Below, in pieces: positions 1 to 6,385 of a stretch of DNA of 15,810 bases. The DNA comes from Firmicutes bacterium UBA4882. GTDB taxonomy: Bacteria; Bacillota; UBA4882. The position numbers and the translations under genes are program-made. The stretch covers positions 107,925 to 123,734 of the forward strand of contig DHDG01000047.1 of NCBI GenBank assembly GCA_002399265.1, given 5' to 3'. The notes under the pieces were generated by a model. The model had not been told where the DNA came from. It did no database searches and was given only the letters and a program-made list of their open reading frames with translations. Positions within the stretch are counted from its first letter, which is position 1. Each line of letters begins with the position of its first letter.

Positions 1-2304
1 GGCCGGGTTGGCAGCCAGGACGTTTTCAAAAGCCAACGTATCCGGCTGACAGTGCCAGCCTTCCGGCATCGTGACCTGCAGCGTACCAGTCATCGATTTC
101 ATGGTCCGCATACTGGAAACGTGAAGTTTGCGAGCCGCTTGGTTGCCATTGAGCAGCACCGGCTGATCAAAGCCATATTCGACTGCTCTGCGGGGCTGCA
201 GCTCATGATCTTTAGCAATGCGCCCTTCGATCAATAATGAATATTGCCGGCGCACGCTGTCAATGTTGCCGCTACCGGCGTAAAAGTAGAGCGGCGCGAT
301 CTCGGCAACCTGTCCCGGCTTGACTTCCGGGAACTGCAGGAACGGGCAGGCGATATTCGAAAAGGCCGGTGCTTCCGCCACACTGCCGGGATGCCAGATC
401 ACGCCAAGTACGTTGCCGTCGCCTTCTACAGCTGACCAGGTTTCCTGCCAGCAATCGCCCTTGCGCGGCAGATCATCCTCTTGCGGAAATTCGCCGGAGA
501 TAATGTCCTCGATCAGATAACCGCTCTTATATGGCAGCGCTATTCTGCGCCGGGTTGTCATCCCGGCGGGAACTACCTGGGCCTGCAAATTGAGCGTTTC
601 TTGGCTGCTGTTGTACAAGCGGTAGGTAACCTGGATCAAAGTGCCGCTCAACAGACGGATGGTTTTCTCGAAAAGAAGGCCTGGGTGCTGCAACGACGCA
701 ACGCTTGCCACCAGCGCATCTGTGCGGGCCTCAATTGTCATGGGCAGAGCCTCGAATTCATTAGGCCAGAATGGCGGACCAAGGGATTCGATGTCTTGCG
801 CCCCAATCAATTCGCCCGTCATGCGATCAATGATTGTGAAGTGTCCCCCGTGTTTGCGCAGCTTTAGGCAGAGGGCTTCATTTTCCAGCACACCGTCCTT
901 TTCCGTTATTCCGGCAATGCTGCCGCCAAGCGGGACAATTACCGCTGTCAGAGGCTGGATGCGCGAACACCGCTCGCGGCCGCCGTCGCCGCCAACTCCA
1001 CCGCTGCCACTTTCATCATCATTATAAAAGGCAAGTGCATCGAGGTGATAGACCCCCGGCTGATCACAACTGAGCGTGATCGGTATGCCTGCGTAATGCC
1101 TGGCATCCGCTGAGAAATGACCATTTTGGTCGCGATCCTGATGAGCCTGATCCTGATTCTGATCCTGATATGCGACTGTCAGTCCCGGGCTCGGGGTGAT
1201 CTGCAACCTGCCAGCAATCGGACGATCGAGATTGTTCTTCAGACGAATGTATGCCTTGATTTTTTGTCCTTTCGCAACGAAAGGCGGCAATGCTCCCGGA
1301 TAGAGATCGATCGTGAGCGGCTGCCTTACGCGGATGCCGGTTTCAAGCACGATCGCCTCCGTGCCCACGACGGCAATCGTCTTAATGCGGTTGGCCGCCT
1401 CGTCTTTGTCCTTCTGAGGGACTTCCGCTCCTATTTTTAAATCGCAACGATGCTCGAGGGCCGTCTTTCCTTGGAGCTTCTGCTGAAACTCGGCGTTCAG
1501 TTTCACAGCCTCGTCGCCGGAAGCCTTCAGGTAAATTGGCACCTCCTGCTCCGCTTTATTCTCCAGCAACCAGCAGACCTGATGGTCCATGCCGGCAACC
1601 GGGGCGGCGTCGCTGATTGTGCTGCCAACTGACCAGCGCTCATTTTCGATGGCAGTGATCGCCTTAGCCTCGCGGTCAACCACTACTCTGAGAAACTCGC
1701 TGCCGGCGCGCCAGGTATATTGAAAAGCCTTCATGCCATGCCATTTTTCATCATCCTCACGGACTTCAAGGCAGCGTTCGTATGTGTCATACCAATCATG
1801 GCGCGCAAAGAAATCCCTGGCCGGGCCTTGTTGTGCAATGAGCGGGATATAGTTCTGCATATATACCGTTGTTTCGGGAACCCAGAAAAAACCCGTCTTT
1901 TTATAAAGCGGCACGGCTTTCATATTGGCGGGCCAGGTGTTCAGATCCAGCCGCCTAACCTGCAGCTGAGTTGCCCGCTCAACAGCCTTTTTCAGCAGGG
2001 CTTTACCCACCTTGCAGCCGTGGAAATCCGGGTGGACGTTCAGCAACGAAATATAGGCGGCTTCCGGTTCTTTTTCATAACGCACCATTTCGCAATAGCC
2101 CAGGATGGTGTTATCATCGTCGCTCAGGGCCAGCTCAATCGATATGGCAGCGGTCTCTTTCATCCAGTCCAGCATGCGCTGTTCATTAAAAGGAATCCCA
2201 CCGCCGAACCCAAATGGCCAGGCACCCATGCTTTCATTCCACATCACAGCCAGCCGAGCGGCATATTTCGGATCATAGGGTATCACTTTGTAGTTGATCA
2301 TCAT
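1..2304 (-). CDS. Large GNAT acetyltransferase with long beta-rich C-terminal extension (partial, runs off left edge)
   Basis: An unbroken minus-strand frame of 768 codons runs from ATG-ATG at 2304 to base 1 with no stop, so the C-terminus lies outside the window. GGAGG at 2316-2320 precedes the first ATG by 11 bases. Residues 1-155 form a GNAT domain: acetyl-CoA loop around HGCKVGKALL (95-104), then NMKAVPLYKKTGFF (127-140), the usual N-x-x-A-x-x-LY-x-x-x-GF block. Residues about 300-430 read like a beta-sandwich repeat domain (LYPGALPPFVAKGQKIKAY). Residues about 455-720 read like a second beta-rich region resembling the super-sandwich of carbohydrate-active proteins; this is inference from pattern only. 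There is no signal peptide, so it is probably cytoplasmic. Two low-complexity linkers lie at residues 380-395 (Q/D) and 431-442 (Gly/Ser). The acyl acceptor is unknown. The GNAT call is firm; the extension is unrecognised. Confidence 0.8.
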   Translation of the reverse strand, partial: MMINYKVIPYDPKYAARLAVMWNESMGAWPFGFGGGIPFNEQRMLDWMKETAAISIELALSDDDNTILGYCEMVRYEKEPEAAYISLLNVHPDFHGCKVGKALLKKAVERATQLQVRRLDLNTWPANMKAVPLYKKTGFFWVPETTVYMQNYIPLIAQQGPARDFFARHDWYDTYERCLEVREDDEKWHGMKAFQYTWRAGSEFLRVVVDREAKAITAIENERWSVGSTISDAAPVAGMDHQVCWLLENKAEQEVPIYLKASGDEAVKLNAEFQQKLQGKTALEHRCDLKIGAEVPQKDKDEAANRIKTIAVVGTEAIVLETGIRVRQPLTIDLYPGALPPFVAKGQKIKAYIRLKNNLDRPIAGRLQITPSPGLTVAYQDQNQDQAHQDRDQNGHFSADARHYAGIPITLSCDQPGVYHLDALAFYNDDESGSGGVGGDGGRERCSRIQPLTAVIVPLGGSIAGITEKDGVLENEALCLKLRKHGGHFTIIDRMTGELIGAQDIESLGPPFWPNEFEALPMTIEARTDALVASVASLQHPGLLFEKTIRLLSGTLIQVTYRLYNSSQETLNLQAQVVPAGMTTRRRIALPYKSGYLIEDIISGEFPQEDDLPRKGDCWQETWSAVEGDGNVLGVIWHPGSVAEAPAFSNIACPFLQFPEVKPGQVAEIAPLYFYAGSGNIDSVRRQYSLLIEGRIAKDHELQPRRAVEYGFDQPVLLNGNQAARKLHVSSMRTMKSMTGTLQVTMPEGWHCQPDTLAFENVLAANPA
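979..1014 (-). repeat. Gly/Ser-rich linker tract in the GNAT fusion gene
   Basis: Minus-strand codons for residues 431-442 read ESGSGGVGGDGG, a flexible linker made of repeated GGC/GGT-type codons. It separates the first beta-rich region from the following one. Confidence 0.6.
1120..1167 (-). repeat. Hexanucleotide tract coding a Gln/Asp-rich linker
   Basis: Residues 380-395 of the GNAT fusion read QDQNQDQAHQDRDQNG, encoded by degenerate repeats of a CAGGAT-like hexamer. The tract is in frame, so unit gain or loss would change linker length without a frameshift. Confidence 0.7.
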
Positions 2305-2604
2305 AAGGCACTGCACCTCCGCGTCCAGGATAATAGGCGAAGACTAATAGTTAAGACAGTTCACCAATATATCAAGATTATCACGCCATTTTCGGCCGGT
2401 CAACGACCGAGAACCGTTCCGAGCCAACATTACCGGATTGCCAATGGATCGCCGCCGCAAGCATCCATAAATGTAATGTTTCGGCGTAAAAAAGGAAAAC
2501 CTATGCCTGTTACCGAATTTATGGTATGCACTGTGAAAACGCGATAAAGTCGCGGAAATGCCTTCGCCTTAACTGACGCTGGCTTTTGTGGGAGGGAATT
2601 ACTC
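2305..2604. other. Divergent intergenic region between the GNAT gene and the cofE-like gene
   Basis: Three hundred bases without a convincing gene. It must hold promoters for both flanking genes. A weak minus-strand candidate is TTGACC (complement of 2398-2403) with GATAAT (complement of 2377-2382), but the 15-base spacing is short. A small perfect hairpin, CGGTC-AAC-GACCG, lies at 2397-2409, over that candidate -35. I could not call a good plus-strand promoter. A 14-codon frame at 2502-2547 behind AAAGGA is too short to support. Confidence 0.4.
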
Positions 2605-3372
2605 TTGGGGAAATGCCAGAACCGTGTTATTGAGGTGGAAAACGAGTCCTTCGATCGCATTCCGGTCTCCACCCACCTGCTTGTTGCGGGGGAAGATATT
2701 GTTCAAGTTGCCACCAATTATCTGGATGGCCTTACACAGGAGGGCGACTGGGTTGTCCTCAGCGAAAAAGCTGTGGCAGCAACAGAAGGAAGAGCGATCC
2801 CGCTCGACGAGATCAACCCATCCCGCATGGCCGGATTTCTCAGCAAATTCGTGCGCAAAACCCCTCACGGCATCGGCCTGAGCATGCCGGAGACTATGGA
2901 AATGGCCATCCGTGAAGTGGGGCTGCCGCGCATCCTGTGCGCTGCAGCACTTGGTGCTGTTACCAAAGCTGTCGGAATGAAAGGTGTCTTCTATCAGGTG
3001 GCCGGGCGCAAAGCAGCCGCCATTGACGGGCCAACCTCCTCAAATATACCGCCCTATGATCATTGCGTCATTTTGGCTCCCAGCGATCCGGACGGCATCG
3101 CCCTCAGGATCAGCACGGCGATTGGTCGCCAGACTGCAATCGTGGACGTCAATGATCTTGGTTCAGAAGTCTTGGGCGCCACCCCGGGGATCGATCGGCG
3201 GAAACTCCGGCTGATCATGAGTGACAACCCGCTGGGACAAGGCAAGGAACAGACCCCCATAGGGATCATCAGGCGGGATCTGTCGCACATGCAGGTGGCA
3301 GCGACCGCGACTGGGGCGAACGCAGCTGGCACAGCCGGGGCAGCTGAGACGGCCGCAGCGAGCGCAAAATGA
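2605..3372 (+). CDS. CofE-like protein (coenzyme F420-0:L-glutamate ligase family)
   Basis: A 255-residue protein starting at TTG 2605, with GGAGG at 2591-2595 nine bases upstream. Family features: THLLVAGEDI (23-32), the GDWVVLSEKAVAATEGR block (47-63) that matches the GD-x-VV-x-x-x-K-x-x-x-x-EGR region of F420-0:glutamate ligases, and the conserved segment PPYDHCVILAPSDPDGIA (149-166) typical of the version found in Bacillota. True CofE adds glutamates to F420-0 using GTP. No other F420 gene is visible here, and many bacteria carrying this version are not F420 producers, so the real substrate is uncertain. Residues 232-255 are an Ala/Thr/Gly tail (AATATGANAAGTAGAAETAA and on) beyond the family core. 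The gene is monocistronic, ends at a strong hairpin terminator and converges on asd. Confidence 0.85.
   Translation: MGKCQNRVIEVENESFDRIPVSTHLLVAGEDIVQVATNYLDGLTQEGDWVVLSEKAVAATEGRAIPLDEINPSRMAGFLSKFVRKTPHGIGLSMPETMEMAIREVGLPRILCAAALGAVTKAVGMKGVFYQVAGRKAAAIDGPTSSNIPPYDHCVILAPSDPDGIALRISTAIGRQTAIVDVNDLGSEVLGATPGIDRRKLRLIMSDNPLGQGKEQTPIGIIRRDLSHMQVAATATGANAAGTAGAAETAAASAK
3298..3369 (+). repeat. Low-complexity Ala/Thr/Gly C-terminal tail of the CofE-like protein
   Basis: The last 24 codons are almost entirely Ala, Thr, Gly and Ser (GCN, ACN, GGN codons) and follow the natural end of the enzyme domain at HMQVA. It resembles the C-terminal tail of the exporter ATPase in this window. Confidence 0.6.
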
Positions 3373-3378
3373 GCTGCC

Positions 3379-3403
3379 AAAGGCTGCCGTAATGGCAGCC
3401 TTT
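3379..3403 (+). terminator. Rho-independent terminator after the cofE-like gene
   Basis: A perfect 10-bp stem AAAGGCTGCC / GGCAGCCTTT with loop GTAAT, running into TTTT, seven bases after the TGA. The A-run on the left gives weak potential to stop minus-strand transcription from asd as well. Confidence 0.9.
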
Positions 3404-3435
3404 TAAAATCATCAGCATCAATCATCGGCACCGCA

Positions 3436-4455
3436 TTATCCCTTGATAATCCCGTTCCCGACAGCATATTCGGCAATCTGAACAGCGTTCAGCGCCGCGC
3501 CTTTCAGCAACTGATCACCAGAAGCAAACAACTCAATCCCATTAGGGTTCGAAAGATCCGTGCGCAAGCGGCCGACCAAAACCTCGTCCTTTTCACTGCA
3601 TTCGATCGGCATTGGGAAATGGTTGTTGACACGGTCGTCAACCACTTTTACACCGTTAGCGGCACCCAGCAGGGCACGCACCTCATCGAGGTCAACCGGC
3701 CGATCAGATTCATAGTTGATCGACACGCTATGCGCCCTGACAATCGGCACGCGCACGCAGGTTACCGCGATCGGCAATTCCGGAAGAGAGAGGATTTTGC
3801 GCGTCTCCTCAATGACCTTGTTTTCCTCATCATTGTAGCCATTATCATAAATAGGCGAATCATGCGAGAAAAGGTTAAACGCGATTTGGTGTTTAAACAC
3901 TTCGCGCGGCAGCGGCTCCCCGGCTAAGAAGGCTTTGGTCTGATTAAGCAGTTCCCGGGCCGCCTTGGCACCGGCTCCACTCGTCGCCTGGTAACTTGAG
4001 ACAACCAGGCGCTTGATCGGATAACGCTTCAGAATCGGGTAGATCGCCATCGTCAAAACAACCGCCACGCAGTTCGGGCTGGACACAATACCCTTGTGCC
4101 TCGCGATTTCAGTCCCATTGATCTCAGGGATCACCAGCGGCACGTCGGCCAGCATGCGAAACGCAGAAGTCTTGTCGATGATCAGCGCGCCAGCTTTGAC
4201 GGCGTGGGCGGCAAACTGCTTGCTGACGCCCGAACCGGCACCGAAAAATGCTATTTCCACACCCTCGAAGGAAGTTTCCTTCAATTCTTCAATGACGACA
4301 TCGCGGCCGCGAAACGGCATGGTCTTTCCGGCCGAACGCCCGCTGGCCAGGAGTTTTATCGAACGGATCGGAAAATTGCGCATATCAAGCATCCTGACTG
4401 TCTCCGAGCCGACTGCTCCTGTTGCACCTACTACCGCTACATTATAATCACGCAT
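3436..4455 (-). CDS. asd: Aspartate-semialdehyde dehydrogenase
   Basis: A 339-residue cytoplasmic enzyme, normal length for the family. It reduces beta-aspartyl phosphate to aspartate semialdehyde with NADPH, the branch point to lysine/diaminopimelate, threonine and methionine. Visible motifs: nucleotide loop GATGAVG (10-16), active-site SSPNCVA with catalytic Cys129, SSYQATSGAG (153-162), and RVPIVRAHSVSINYE with His242 as the general acid/base. I chose ATG 4455, preceded by AGGGGTGG at 6-8 bases and giving the typical MRDYNVAVVGATGAVG start. A GTG at 4464 is in frame but lies inside that ribosome site. Unlike many Bacillota loci it is not next to dapA, dapG or hom. A good extended -10 promoter lies just upstream. 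Confidence 0.96.
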   Translation of the reverse strand: MRDYNVAVVGATGAVGSETVRMLDMRNFPIRSIKLLASGRSAGKTMPFRGRDVVIEELKETSFEGVEIAFFGAGSGVSKQFAAHAVKAGALIIDKTSAFRMLADVPLVIPEINGTEIARHKGIVSSPNCVAVVLTMAIYPILKRYPIKRLVVSSYQATSGAGAKAARELLNQTKAFLAGEPLPREVFKHQIAFNLFSHDSPIYDNGYNDEENKVIEETRKILSLPELPIAVTCVRVPIVRAHSVSINYESDRPVDLDEVRALLGAANGVKVVDDRVNNHFPMPIECSEKDEVLVGRLRTDLSNPNGIELFASGDQLLKGAALNAVQIAEYAVGNGIIKG

Positions 4456-4486
4456 CCACGCCACCCCTTTTCTCTTATCATTTATT

Positions 4487-4495
4487 ATTATAGCA
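4487..4495 (-). promoter_or_regulatory. Extended -10 promoter of asd
   Basis: The minus strand reads TGC-TATAAT (complement of 4487-4495), a perfect -10 with the TGn extension. No good TTGACA lies 16-18 bases upstream, which fits an extended -10 promoter. The start site would be near 4480, leaving a leader of about 25 bases before ATG 4455. Confidence 0.65.
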
Positions 4496-4540
4496 TGCTC
4501 TGGCCGCCCGTGTTTTCTCGGATGAATTTATTCTATGATA

Positions 4541-4552
4541 GCAGTATACTGC
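4541..4552. promoter_or_regulatory. 12-bp perfect palindrome, possible operator/-10 region
   Basis: GCAGTATACTGC is its own reverse complement and contains TATACT, a possible plus-strand -10 for the gene at 4604. It sits between that gene and asd, so a bound dimer could affect either. No matching -35 is evident. Confidence 0.35.
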
Positions 4553-4603
4553 AGGACAATAAAAATCAAGCAAGAAATGTTTACGCAGGTGGGAGGGATT
4601 ACC

Positions 4604-4867
4604 TTGAACAAAATACGTTTTCGCGATTTAGAGTTAAAACCGGAAGAAAAGGCTCAGCTGTTCCAGAAATATGCCCAGGATTCGGCCCCAGGCGGCTTGA
4701 AAGCCTTGGATCCCGGTCGGCGCAATTTGCGTGTTCCCGTGAAGCAGGAAGTGCCGCCGCTGGACCCCAATTCAGTCGCCAAAGAGCTTGGTCGTACAGT
4801 TGTTTTCAAGCACGCCGGTTCCAAATATGAGGCTGACGGAGAAAACATTAGGAAGAGAGAGGACTGA
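4604..4867 (+). CDS. Unrecognised small protein (87 aa)
   Basis: I take TTG 4604 as the start because GGAGG at 4592-4596 lies seven bases upstream; frames extending further upstream have no ribosome site. The 87-residue product is charged and soluble-looking, without membrane segments, signal or cysteines. It begins KIRFRDLELKPEEKAQLFQK, probably a short amphipathic helix, then a Pro-rich middle (RVPVKQEVPPLDPN), and ends KYEADGENIRKRED. I do not recognise a family. It is divergent from asd and followed by a terminator about 250 bases on. The strong ribosome site and codon use like its neighbours support a real gene. Confidence 0.65.
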   Translation: MNKIRFRDLELKPEEKAQLFQKYAQDSAPGGLKALDPGRRNLRVPVKQEVPPLDPNSVAKELGRTVVFKHAGSKYEADGENIRKRED

Positions 4868-5047
4868 CACTCGATTTTTGCTGTAGTGCTTGGTCTGATA
4901 TTGGTATGTTCCTGGAGCGCCGCCACGATTTAATTCCAGCTTAGCAGCGCTGGCTGTAAGGATTTGTGCGCTGACCTTGTCATGATTATAAGGAGCATAG
5001 AAGTGGAGTAGCACGCATGAAGCAGGACGCAAAACAGGATGCGAAAA

Positions 5048-5099
5048 GGGGCACGGTTAATTAGGTATTTGGAACTTTTAGAACCGTCCCCAAAGTTCC
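5048..5099. repeat. REP-like palindrome with interleaved stems (GGGGACGGTTC type)
   Basis: Stem A pairs GGGG-(C)-ACGGTT at 5048-5058 with AACCGTCCCC at 5082-5091, with one bulged base. Stem B pairs GGAACTTT at 5071-5078 with AAAGTTCC at 5092-5099. The arms alternate (A, B, A', B'), a pseudoknot-type order. The core resembles GGGGACGGTTC-type repeats that I recall as frequent in clostridial genomes, often near IS200-like REP-associated transposases. No transposase is present here. Confidence 0.55.
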
Positions 5100-5113
5100 T
5101 TCAATCAATGCCG

Positions 5114-5135
5114 AGGCCGCCCGTTCGGGCGGCCT
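5114..5135 (+). terminator. Rho-independent terminator, plus strand
   Basis: AGGCCGCCCG at 5114-5123 pairs with CGGGCGGCCT at 5126-5135, giving 9-10 bp with a tight TTC-type loop. TTTCCTTTTC follows. It would end transcripts from the 4604 gene. On the minus strand no T-run follows, so it is a poor terminator for the importer operon. Confidence 0.8.
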
Positions 5136-5192
5136 TTCCTTTTCGCGCTCTCTCGCGCGCTTTCTTATTTTCTTTTATCCGCTTTTGTCTTC

Positions 5193-6380
5193 TTACTCGC
5201 CTCTGAGTTCTTTGTTGCTCTTGACTTTGGCCTGCCAGGCGTGCAGTGCCAGCGCCACTGCGATTACGCCGTATGCCAGGAAGACGCGGAAGTATTCGCC
5301 CACCTGCGGGATGCCCAGAAGTTTCTGGCCCGCTAGCGGCGAAACGATGAACAAGGTATGGAAGAGGAGTACGCCAACAATCGCATTCCAGATGGTCGCC
5401 TTACGGGTCGTGGCTCCACCCACCAGCAGCGCCGCAATGGCGAACGTGCCAACTTGTTCGTGACTGTTGTAGGTGTTCATTGTGCCGATATTCTGCAGGA
5501 AAATCAACTGTCCCCATGCCGCCAGCACGGTCGAAATAACCAGCGCCACCGTGCGGGTGCGGTTCACATTGATACCAGCCACCTCGGCAATGTGCATATC
5601 CTGCCCGACCGCCCGCATCTGTTGGCCCAAACGTGTGCGGATCAGGAATGAAATGGCCCAAGCGAGCAGCGCCGTGACTACAAGCGTCAAAATTGGTATC
5701 CGCCAGGGACCGATCGGGATCGAGCCAACCTCAGTCATGATGAAACCGTCCCAGATGAAATCAAGACCGCGGTCCAACGCATAGGAAATATCGAACAAGT
5801 CGATCGTATTCTTTAACCCAATACCGGATGGCAGCATGATGGCGGGATTCTTCATCGGAATAACCCAACCGAGCAGCACCAGGAATACCAACTGATAAAC
5901 ACCGTTGGCAAAGAACCCCAATATCATGCCGGTCACCATTTCACGGCCCTTGGCTTTGTTAAGCACCAGCGCCGTCAGCCAACCTAAAACCATGGCAATT
6001 GGCACCGAAATGAGGGCTGCTAAACCAAACCCCCCCAGCCCGGTCCAACCGTAGTGCGTAGTTATGATTAACGCAGCCTGACCAGCCATAGCGCCAACGA
6101 CAATACCAAAGTTGAGACCCAGGCCGGCAATAATCGGAATCAGCAGCGAAAGCACCAGAAAGCTGTTTCTGCCCAGCCGGCCGAGTAACTCGTTGATCAA
6201 ATAGTTAATATCCAGACCGGCCGCGATAATGCCGCCAATGGACAACAGAAGGAAGAAAATCGGAACCGAATTTTTGCCTAAAACCGCACCAATCTTCTTC
6301 GTGTTAACATGCGCATGCGCGTGCGCTTGCGTTTGCGCGTTCGGGGTATTTGCGGATTGAGCAGGTACTTTTTCCGGCAT
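5193..6380 (-). CDS. ABC importer permease, branched-chain/sugar type (DUF3798 cassette, second permease)
   Basis: A 395-residue integral membrane protein of the BPD_transp_2 class. ATG 6380 has GGAGG eight bases upstream. That site overlaps the stop of the preceding permease, so the two are translationally coupled. Residues 1-30 are a hydrophilic low-complexity leader (AQTQAHAHAHVN at 15-26). About nine or ten hydrophobic segments follow from residue 38. GLGLNFGIVVG (86-96) and IPMKNPAIML (174-183) are matched by similar blocks in the partner permease. The cytoplasmic loop RTRLGQQMRAVGQDMHIAEV (248-267) is the ATPase-coupling region typical of the class. It should form the membrane heterodimer with its partner. 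The substrate is unknown. It is the last gene of the operon. Confidence 0.9.
   Translation of the reverse strand: MPEKVPAQSANTPNAQTQAHAHAHVNTKKIGAVLGKNSVPIFFLLLSIGGIIAAGLDINYLINELLGRLGRNSFLVLSLLIPIIAGLGLNFGIVVGAMAGQAALIITTHYGWTGLGGFGLAALISVPIAMVLGWLTALVLNKAKGREMVTGMILGFFANGVYQLVFLVLLGWVIPMKNPAIMLPSGIGLKNTIDLFDISYALDRGLDFIWDGFIMTEVGSIPIGPWRIPILTLVVTALLAWAISFLIRTRLGQQMRAVGQDMHIAEVAGINVNRTRTVALVISTVLAAWGQLIFLQNIGTMNTYNSHEQVGTFAIAALLVGGATTRKATIWNAIVGVLLFHTLFIVSPLAGQKLLGIPQVGEYFRVFLAYGVIAVALALHAWQAKVKSNKELRGE
6303..6338 (-). repeat. Hexanucleotide repeat coding AQTQAHAHAHVN
   Basis: Imperfect GCGCAT/GCGCAC/GCGCAA hexamers on the minus strand encode an alternating Ala-His/Ala-Gln stretch at residues 15-26 of the second permease, just before the first membrane segment. 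Confidence 0.75.
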
Positions 6381-6385
6381 AACGA

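Larger units (their letters stand above)
4868..5192. other. Gene-free stretch with REP-like palindrome and terminator
   Basis: No convincing gene in 325 bases. A 15-codon frame at 5017-5064 (MKQDAKQDAKRGTVN) has GTGGAG upstream but ends inside the REP-like element. It may be a broken remnant. Past 5140 the plus strand is pyrimidine-rich up to the permease stop at 5193, with a small hairpin CGCGC-TCTCTC-GCGCG at 5144-5159. Confidence 0.6.

Noticed and set aside
52..2547. Several plus-strand open frames opposite the GNAT gene, the longest 275 codons (1720-2547)
   Set aside because: They overlap the 768-codon minus-strand frame that has clear GNAT motifs and a ribosome site; their products are low in recognisable motifs and look like antisense shadows.
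2502..2547. A 14-codon frame before the cofE-like gene, behind AAAGGA
   Set aside because: Too short and without regulatory codon runs or a linked hairpin to argue for a leader peptide.
5017..5064. A 15-codon frame, MKQDAKQDAKRGTVN
   Set aside because: It runs into the REP-like element and could be a remnant; no evidence for a functional product.
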